Shown piece by piece: positions 32,550-38,153 of a stretch of DNA of 38,153 bases. Where the stretch lies: assembly GCA_964462535.1 (NCBI GenBank), contig CAYWXV010000026.1, positions 1 to 38,153 on the forward strand, read 5' to 3'. Position numbers and translations under genes: made by a program. A model generated the notes under the pieces. That model was not told where the DNA came from and searched no databases. It saw only the letters and a program-made list of their open reading frames with translations. Source of the stretch: CAYWXV01 sp964462535 (lineage in GTDB: Bacteria > Bacteroidota > Ignavibacteria > OLB7). How positions within the stretch are numbered: position 1 is the first letter of the stretch; each line of letters begins with the position of its first letter.

Positions 32550-33797
32550 ATGCGGCGTCAACTTCGAACGGTAGTCATTGCCCTACCGCTCTTGGTCTCC
32601 GCGCTTGCAGCGCAGGAGAATACATCCCCTCCAATCACCATATCCGGTCAGCTTCGACTCCGGAGCGAACTTGATGACAAGGGTCTGACGCAGGATGAAT
32701 CGACGCTGATGCATCTGCTACGAACGCGCCTGCGGGCAACAGCCCATCCCATTCCGGGCGTAACAATCGTGGCAGAGGTTCAGGACGCTCGTCACTTCGG
32801 TTCCGGCGATCCCTCCAGTGCCCGAGGGACCACCGATGCAAGCGCAGACGCCCTCGACATGCGTCAGGCGTATGCGCACATAGATAGCGTTCTTGATCTT
32901 CCTGTGGATCTTCGTCTCGGTAGGCAGGAGATGCTCTTCAACAACGAGCGACTGATAGGAGTATCGAACTGGAACAACACCGGCCGATCGTTCGATGCCG
33001 TACGGGCCACGCTCAAGAGTGGCGATCTGAACGTTGATCTCTTCGCTTCCCGCCTCACCGCTCCATCCCCGGCACCCATTGCATCACAGAATCTCTATGG
33101 CGTTTGGGGTACGTTCCGTCCATCGAAACAACTGCAGGCCGAGCTGTATGGACTCTCCGACAACAACACGTCGGAGATCACGCGCGGCACCGATTCCGGT
33201 GAGTCGCTTCTCAGTCGATACACTGCCGGCCTCTATGTGAAGGGCTCGGTCGACATGATCGACTTCGAGATCGAAGGGATCGGTCAGACAGGGCGTACCG
33301 GGACGTCCGATTCCACTCCCCGTCGCGACATCCGCGCCTTCCTTGGAAGCGCCGTCGTCGGCGTGACCCTGATGGCGGAGAGCACGACGCGACTGCAGGG
33401 ACTCATCACTGTCCTATCGGGCGACGGCTCGGCAGGCGATACGGTCAACGAGGCGTTCAACACTCTCTTCGGAACGAACCACAAGTTCTATGGCGTGATG
33501 GATTTCTTCCCCACTCTCACGGGAAATCTCGGGCTCGTGGATATGAGCGGAGGAATCACCACCACGCCGATGAAGGGTCTTCGCATCGCTCTCGACGGAC
33601 ACGTGTTCGGACCTCAGCGTGGAGGTGGGGGAGAGAACTTCGGAACGGAGATTGACCTTCAAGTCTGGTGGCGTGGAGTGAATCGCTTCGAACTCTCAGG
33701 TGGCGCATCGACGTTCCTTCCCGGTGAACTGGTAAAACCACGTGTCGGGGAAGACGCCCGCTTCTGGATCTTCGTTGCAGGACAGTGGGAGATATAG
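32550..33797 (+). CDS. Alginate-export-family outer-membrane porin
   Basis: 415 residues; the start at 32550 gives the signal peptide MRRQLRTVVIALPLLVSALAAQ. It has repeated amphipathic strands and motifs of the alginate-export (PF13372-like) family: ISGQLRLRSE, LLRTRLRATA, VEVQDAR-like AEVQDARHFG, LRLGRQEMLF, NNTGRSFDAVRATL and GLYVKGS. Members are monomeric beta-barrels. The position, between an ABC exporter and modA, hints that molybdate or another anion may be the substrate, but alginate-like export cannot be dismissed. Confidence 0.8.
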   Translation: MRRQLRTVVIALPLLVSALAAQENTSPPITISGQLRLRSELDDKGLTQDESTLMHLLRTRLRATAHPIPGVTIVAEVQDARHFGSGDPSSARGTTDASADALDMRQAYAHIDSVLDLPVDLRLGRQEMLFNNERLIGVSNWNNTGRSFDAVRATLKSGDLNVDLFASRLTAPSPAPIASQNLYGVWGTFRPSKQLQAELYGLSDNNTSEITRGTDSGESLLSRYTAGLYVKGSVDMIDFEIEGIGQTGRTGTSDSTPRRDIRAFLGSAVVGVTLMAESTTRLQGLITVLSGDGSAGDTVNEAFNTLFGTNHKFYGVMDFFPTLTGNLGLVDMSGGITTTPMKGLRIALDGHVFGPQRGGGGENFGTEIDLQVWWRGVNRFELSGGASTFLPGELVKPRVGEDARFWIFVAGQWEI

Positions 33798-33873
33798 GGG
33801 GTGTAGAACCCAGTTGTTGGCGGATGGAGGACGTCGGCAGCCATCCACTGGTCACGAACAAAGGAAATCGGTC

Positions 33874-34677
33874 ATGCACAAATACATAACCATCGCCATC
33901 CTCCCAATCCTGTTGCTCGCGTGCAGCGGTGGGGCTGACCGCGAAGGGGCCAAATCAACGGAGGTCATGGTCTTCGTAGCCGCAAGTCTTCGCGAGTCGA
34001 TGGAGGAACTCGGAAAGATGTACGAGGCGAAGTCGGGTGTGAAGGTGAACCTGAATCTGGCGGGATCGAACGACCTGGCCCGACAGATCAAAGCGGCGCC
34101 AGTCGCCGATGTTTTCCTGAGCGCCGACGCGAAGTGGATGGACACGGTCCAGGCCGCTGGGCGTGTCAAGGAAGGGACACGCGTCGACGTCCTCTCGAAC
34201 TCACTCGTCATCATCGCAGCGCAATCGAGTCCGCTGACAATGACCAATCCGTGTGACCTGGTCACCATGAGCTACAAGAACCTCTCGATGGGCGACCCAG
34301 ACGCCGTACCAGCCGGGAAGTACGCGAAGTCCTGGATGTCAAAGCTGATGTGCGATGGTGACACGCTATGGAACAGAGTTAAGGGGCGTGTCGCTCCTGG
34401 TGCCGATGTGCGGGCGGCCCTCGGTCTTGTGCTTGCCGACCCAAACGTCATCGGGGCAGTGTACAAGACCGACTGGATGGCCTTCGCGGACAGGACGAAG
34501 ATCCTTTTTGAAGTCACCGACGGACCGAAGATCCGCTACGTCCTGGCGGAACTGACCGAGGCGCCGCATGTGGATGCCGCCAAGGGGTTCCATGACTTCC
34601 TTGTCAGTCCCGAAGCCATGGCGATCTTCCAGAAACACGGCTTCATTCCCCTTGTGAACGACTCAACTTCGAAGTGA
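33874..34677 (+). CDS. modA: Molybdate-binding lipoprotein ModA
   Basis: 267-residue periplasmic binding lipoprotein for a molybdate/tungstate ABC importer. Start 33874, with AAGGA 9 bases before; lipobox LLAC at Cys17 tethers it to the membrane. ModA motifs: VFVAASLRESMEEL, VNLNLAGSNDLARQIK, VADVFLSADAKWMD, VDVLSNSLVIIA, MGDPDAVPAGKYA, and an ending DFLVSPEAMAIFQKHGFIPL. The NSL, S/GxS and DAVPAGKYA blocks contact the oxyanion. It overlaps modB by 4 bases. Confidence 0.94.
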   Translation: MHKYITIAILPILLLACSGGADREGAKSTEVMVFVAASLRESMEELGKMYEAKSGVKVNLNLAGSNDLARQIKAAPVADVFLSADAKWMDTVQAAGRVKEGTRVDVLSNSLVIIAAQSSPLTMTNPCDLVTMSYKNLSMGDPDAVPAGKYAKSWMSKLMCDGDTLWNRVKGRVAPGADVRAALGLVLADPNVIGAVYKTDWMAFADRTKILFEVTDGPKIRYVLAELTEAPHVDAAKGFHDFLVSPEAMAIFQKHGFIPLVNDSTSK

Positions 34678-35357
34678 CGGATACCGCGCTCGACGCCCTT
34701 CGCCATACACTCGTCTGGGCATTCACGGCGACCATTATCGTCATGATTCCCGGGACAATTCTGGCATACGTCCTTGCCCGTCACAACTTCCCGGGGCGGA
34801 AGGCGATCTCTACCCTCTTCAGCCTTCCAATGGTCCTCCCCCCTACCGCAGTCGGCTATCTGTTGCTGACGCTGTTCGCTACGAGTGGCCCGTTCGGTCG
34901 TGAGGCACTGGGGATCAACCTCGACATCATCCTTACGTGGAAGGGAGTTGTGGTCGCCTGCGCGGTGATGGCCACGCCTCTAATCGTCCGGACCGCTCGC
35001 GTTGCGTTCGAAGCCGTGGATCCACGCTACGAAGAGATCGCCCGTACGCTTGGGAACGGTCGTCTGTTCACCTTCTTCCGGTTTACACTACCATTGGCGT
35101 CGCGTGGTCTGATCGCCGCGATGATTCTCGGATTCACGCGCGCGATTGGCGAGTTCGGAGCGACGGTTATACTAGCCGGAAACATCCCGGGGAAGACGCA
35201 GACACTCGCATCCGCGATCTTCAGCGCGCAGCAGGCTGGGCGTGACGACGAGGCACGCTTCCTGCTGATCGTCGCGCTCATCGTCGGGTTCATCGCCATC
35301 TTCGTCACGGAATTCCTCTCGCAACGCCAGACCGCCCTTGGCACCGTCCGCCGATGA
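34674..35357 (+). CDS. modB: Molybdate ABC transporter permease ModB
   Basis: 227-residue inner-membrane permease. GTG start at 34674 overlaps the modA stop as GTGA. Family motifs: LARHNFPGRKAISTLFSLPMVLPP split into LARHNFPGR and SLPMVLPPTAVGYLLL; the EAA-like loop ARTLGNGRLFTFFRFTLPLA; GFTRAIGEFGATVILAGNIP near the end. About five membrane segments. Forms the pore with ModC below. Confidence 0.94.
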   Translation: MTDTALDALRHTLVWAFTATIIVMIPGTILAYVLARHNFPGRKAISTLFSLPMVLPPTAVGYLLLTLFATSGPFGREALGINLDIILTWKGVVVACAVMATPLIVRTARVAFEAVDPRYEEIARTLGNGRLFTFFRFTLPLASRGLIAAMILGFTRAIGEFGATVILAGNIPGKTQTLASAIFSAQQAGRDDEARFLLIVALIVGFIAIFVTEFLSQRQTALGTVRR

Positions 35358-36457
35358 CCCCACCACTTTCCGTCACCGTCACACTCCCGCTCGATCGATT
35401 CGCTCTGGATGTCGAATTCCAGACGACGCATCGAGTGACGGGCATCTTCGGGATCTCCGGTTCGGGGAAGACAACGCTTCTGGAAACAATCGCCGGGCTT
35501 CGTCGCGGGGCTCGCGGCAGGATCACTCTTGGCGACTCCGTCTGGCTCGATTCAAATGCCAACATCTGGACGCCCCCGGAGCGGCGCGACATTGGGTATG
35601 TCCCGCAGGAGAGTCTGCTGTTCCCGCATCTTTCAGTCAGAGGAAATCTTGCGACAGGCGAGCGACGATCTCGACACTCAGGTCACGACTACGAGGCGAC
35701 ATTCCAATCGGTCGTACGTGTTCTGGACATCGGGCCCCTGCTTGATAGAAGACCCGCCACTCTCTCAGGCGGCGAACGCCAACGCGTCGCCCTTGCGCGT
35801 GCCCTCTGCTCCGGCCCCCGCCTCCTGCTTCTTGACGAGCCCCTAGCCTCGCTCGATGCCGGTCTCCGTCGTAAGGTCCTCCCGTTTCTCCATCGCGTTC
35901 AGTCCGAGTTCTCCATTCCGATGCTTCTCGTCTCGCACAATCCGGTGGAGGTACAGGCGCTCTGTGAGGACCTCGTGGTGTTGCGTGAAGGAGCAATCAT
36001 CGCGCGTGGAGAGCCACGAAAGGTTCTGACGCAACCGGAGGTATTCCCACTGGCCGAGCACGAAGGCTTTCAGAACATGATTCCGGGGCACGTGATAGAG
36101 AATGGGGCCGAGACCAGCCTCGTCCGACTTGGGGATCAGCATGACGGTCCTGTAGTGATCACGCCCCGATCGGAGCTCGGCACGGGAGAGCCGGTGCTCA
36201 TGGGAGTCCCCGCGAACGAAGTCCTCCTGGCTCTCGAGCGTCCGGTGGGTCTGTCAGCGCGGAACATCATATCCGCCGTCGTGGAAAGCGTTCAGTCGGT
36301 CGGAGTGTGGCGTCTGATATCGCTTCGTCTTGCAGACGACTCACCCCCCCTTGTCGCTGAAGTCACCGCCGACGCCTTGACTGAACTCCACGTCGAACCA
36401 CACCGAGAGCTGTTTATCATCATAAAGACATCAGCGATTACCCTGTACGAGGGGTGA
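35354..36457 (+). CDS. modC: Molybdate ABC transporter ATP-binding protein ModC
   Basis: 367-residue ATPase powering molybdate import. ATG at 35354 overlaps the modB stop (ATGA). Walker A GISGSGKT (33-40), Q-loop GYVPQE, signature LSGGERQRVALARAL, Walker B LLLLDEPLASLD, H-loop VSHNPVEV. The last 75 residues (about 290-365: LSARNIISAVVESVQSVGVW to FIIIKTSAITLYEG) form the molybdate-binding MOP/TOBE domain. Completes an overlapping modABC operon. Confidence 0.95.
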   Translation: MTPPLSVTVTLPLDRFALDVEFQTTHRVTGIFGISGSGKTTLLETIAGLRRGARGRITLGDSVWLDSNANIWTPPERRDIGYVPQESLLFPHLSVRGNLATGERRSRHSGHDYEATFQSVVRVLDIGPLLDRRPATLSGGERQRVALARALCSGPRLLLLDEPLASLDAGLRRKVLPFLHRVQSEFSIPMLLVSHNPVEVQALCEDLVVLREGAIIARGEPRKVLTQPEVFPLAEHEGFQNMIPGHVIENGAETSLVRLGDQHDGPVVITPRSELGTGEPVLMGVPANEVLLALERPVGLSARNIISAVVESVQSVGVWRLISLRLADDSPPLVAEVTADALTELHVEPHRELFIIIKTSAITLYEG

Positions 36458-36541
36458 TCGACGTTACACGATTACGACTTGCGCGTCCGTATGGCGTTCC
36501 CCGCAAGGGAGCCCATATCTTCAAATCCATCCGGACGCATC

Positions 36542-37411
36542 ATGAAGCCTCTTCTACTAGTCACCCTTCTCTCGTTACTCACCCTCGCGGTCGCCTCAGA
36601 ACTTCAGGCGCAGTACTGTGCGTACTGCAGCGGGCGATTCGTCGTCGTGGTGGTTCGTGACGCCGAGACGCGGCGACCGATTTCCGGTCTTCGCGTCACC
36701 ACGCGGATTCAGCAACTCGACTCGTTTCGGACTGCACGTCGCGACCATTGCTATCACGGCGCGCCCGACACCGACTCGGCAACGATCGAGATTGAGGGAG
36801 ATCGACCCGATACCGCCGAGCGTGATCCTTTCTACCTGCTCCTGTTTCACGGGTACTTCCACGTTCGGGCATTTGTGCACGTGGAAGACATGGACGGGGA
36901 GGCGCATGGTGGTCTCTTCGAAACGCAGGACATTGAAATTGCCTCTGAGAGTATCGTCAACTTCTCATGCTGTGATGATGACGCGATTTGGACGGGGAGG
37001 TATCTACATACCACCAAACCTGAGCAGACCGTGGTGATCTACCTGCGGCGCAAGAACCCCGACCCCCTTCCGCAGTTGGATGTGCGTGACCATTCCGATG
37101 TAGATCAGGGCACGTGGGACAGAATCAACGTTGACATTCACCTGGAGGGGGTGATGTGCGGCGTGGCCGTGACACTGATTGATTTCGGAGCGCAGACGCC
37201 AATAGCCGGTGAAACCCGCGCGGCCATTGACGTCGCACACCCCGGGCGATCGAGTGACGAACCGGATCGCGCCGACGATTGGCGAGACACCGCCACGAAG
37301 GCGATGGAGAATGGACGTAGTGGCGAGTCAGTGCGCAGCCTCCACCGCAAGCCGTACGCAATCGATCTGCGAAAGCCGGGTCCATCGCTCCCCCGCTGCA
37401 ATATCGAGTGA
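36542..37411 (+). CDS. Exported protein of unknown function
   Basis: 289 residues; the start at 36542 gives the signal peptide MKPLLLVTLLSLLTLAVASELQAQ; the upstream ATG at 36479 adds 21 residues that look like leader. After cleavage comes YCAYCSGRF, with two cysteines, then a beta domain of the carboxypeptidase-regulatory kind (FVVVVVRDAETRRPISGLRVTT) and a His/Tyr-rich stretch (DHCYHG, FHGYFHVRAFVHVED). More cysteines follow: FSCCDDD and MCGV. No family recognised. A TATCTTCA element at 36516-36523 may be its promoter. It follows modC by 84 bases but has no obvious molybdenum link. Confidence 0.7.
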   Translation: MKPLLLVTLLSLLTLAVASELQAQYCAYCSGRFVVVVVRDAETRRPISGLRVTTRIQQLDSFRTARRDHCYHGAPDTDSATIEIEGDRPDTAERDPFYLLLFHGYFHVRAFVHVEDMDGEAHGGLFETQDIEIASESIVNFSCCDDDAIWTGRYLHTTKPEQTVVIYLRRKNPDPLPQLDVRDHSDVDQGTWDRINVDIHLEGVMCGVAVTLIDFGAQTPIAGETRAAIDVAHPGRSSDEPDRADDWRDTATKAMENGRSGESVRSLHRKPYAIDLRKPGPSLPRCNIE

Positions 37412-37594
37412 CAATTGCTCACTCATTCTCGGAGGCCCCTCGACATCACCGAATCGGGCAAACGTCTACATTTTCAGTCGACAACGTCTGCTGCGGATCC
37501 TGTGTGGGTTTGGCGTGCTGTGCGATCCGTGTGGGCGCGCCGTTGCGCTTCCGGCGACCGCGAATCACTGATTGACAATACCCCACTCCCCACG

Positions 37595-38153
37595 ATGTCC
37601 TCCCGAACAATCTCCCGTCGCAAGGTCAACAATCTCGTCCAGCAGGTGCGCGACGGAGACAGGCGAGCGTTCAATCGGCTGGCGGCCGAGCTGGAGCCAT
37701 TCGTCAAGGGGGCGGCGATGAAGATCTGCCGCGATCCGTTCCATGCCGACGAGACCGCGCAGGACTCCCTTATCGCGATGTACCGGAAGCTCCATCAGTT
37801 TGACGGCTCATCCCTCTTCTGCACGTGGATCTACAGCATCATCCTCAACAACTGCCGGATGAAGCGACGGAAACGGAAGATGGACCGCGCTTCGGTATCG
37901 ATGGACGTGGCCCTTGATGAACATGGGTCGGAACTCCATGGCCAGGGGGCTTCGCCGGAAACGACGATGATATCGGATGAGCTCAGCCGGGTCATCGGAC
38001 TGGCGGTCGATGCTTTGCCGGAGGAATATCGAGCCGTCTTCGTTCTGCGCGACATCGAACACTTCTCAACCGAAGAGACCGCCACCAGTCTCGATCTGAC
38101 ACCCGCCGCCGTGAAATCCCGCCTGCACCGTGCCCGCAACAAGGTGCGCGACC
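37595..38153 (+). CDS. ECF-like RNA polymerase sigma factor, 3' end cut by window
   Basis: At least 186 residues, running off the right edge. Start 37595 (MSSRTISRRKVNNL). Sigma region 2 is at about 25-95 (FNRLAAELEPFVKGAAMKIC, DETAQDSLIAMYRKLHQFDG, WIYSIILNNCRMKRRKRK). Region 4 is at about 140-186 (LPEEYRAVFVLRDIEHFSTEE, LTPAAVKSRLHRARNKVRD). The linker between is long and acidic. No partner anti-sigma factor is in view. A TACATTTT element about 120 bases upstream might be its promoter. Confidence 0.9.
   Translation, partial: MSSRTISRRKVNNLVQQVRDGDRRAFNRLAAELEPFVKGAAMKICRDPFHADETAQDSLIAMYRKLHQFDGSSLFCTWIYSIILNNCRMKRRKRKMDRASVSMDVALDEHGSELHGQGASPETTMISDELSRVIGLAVDALPEEYRAVFVLRDIEHFSTEETATSLDLTPAAVKSRLHRARNKVRD

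Overview
The window reads like a draft contig from a moderately GC-rich, Gram-negative bacterium of the Bacteroidota/Chlorobiota (FCB) superphylum. The evidence is C-terminal domains of the type IX secretion (T9SS) kind on a subtilase and on a vWA/WD40 protein, a PD40-OmpA protein resembling PorE, outer-membrane proteins ending in Phe, a GIN-domain (DUF2807) lipoprotein, and a TAnnTTTG-type promoter element. A Kapabacteria- or Ignavibacteria-like lineage would fit, but I cannot prove the genus. A 100-base run of N inside a G-rich heptamer repeat marks a scaffold gap. I found no tRNA, rRNA, CRISPR array, transposase or prophage genes.

Layout. Bases 1-10584 are all on the minus strand: an ABC-F ATPase cut by the window edge, a large vWA/WD40 surface protein, a subtilisin-like protease, a PD40-OmpA protein and an outer-membrane barrel. 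Bases 10922-15102 are on the plus strand: dCTP deaminase, an orphan IolB, the repeat/gap region, a YitT membrane protein and a protein made of eight or nine Myb/SANT-like modules. Bases 15110-22637 mix strands: a BNR-repeat exported protein, a DUF1801/YdeI protein followed by a YcaQ-type DNA glycosylase, a small barrel, a GIN-domain lipoprotein, an unknown exported protein, and a protein built from twelve 35-residue repeats.

Bases 22826-27282 hold a RIO-type kinase and then a tightly overlapping set: an alpha/beta-hydrolase, a divergent Lgt-like membrane protein, a COG1964-type radical SAM enzyme and two related small membrane proteins. The first four of these are joined by ATGA stop/start overlaps. 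This is the best candidate for an undescribed system, possibly a lipid- or envelope-modifying pathway. After an exported protein and a cluster of palindromic repeats, bases 28744-36457 form a molybdenum island: two molybdenum-storage-protein subunits, an ABC-2 type ATPase and permease, an alginate-export-family porin, and ModA, ModB and ModC. Together these could take molybdate across both membranes and store it in the cytoplasm. The window closes with an exported protein of unknown role and an ECF-like sigma factor cut by the right edge.

Functions are inferred from motifs read by eye and remembered families; no database search was run.
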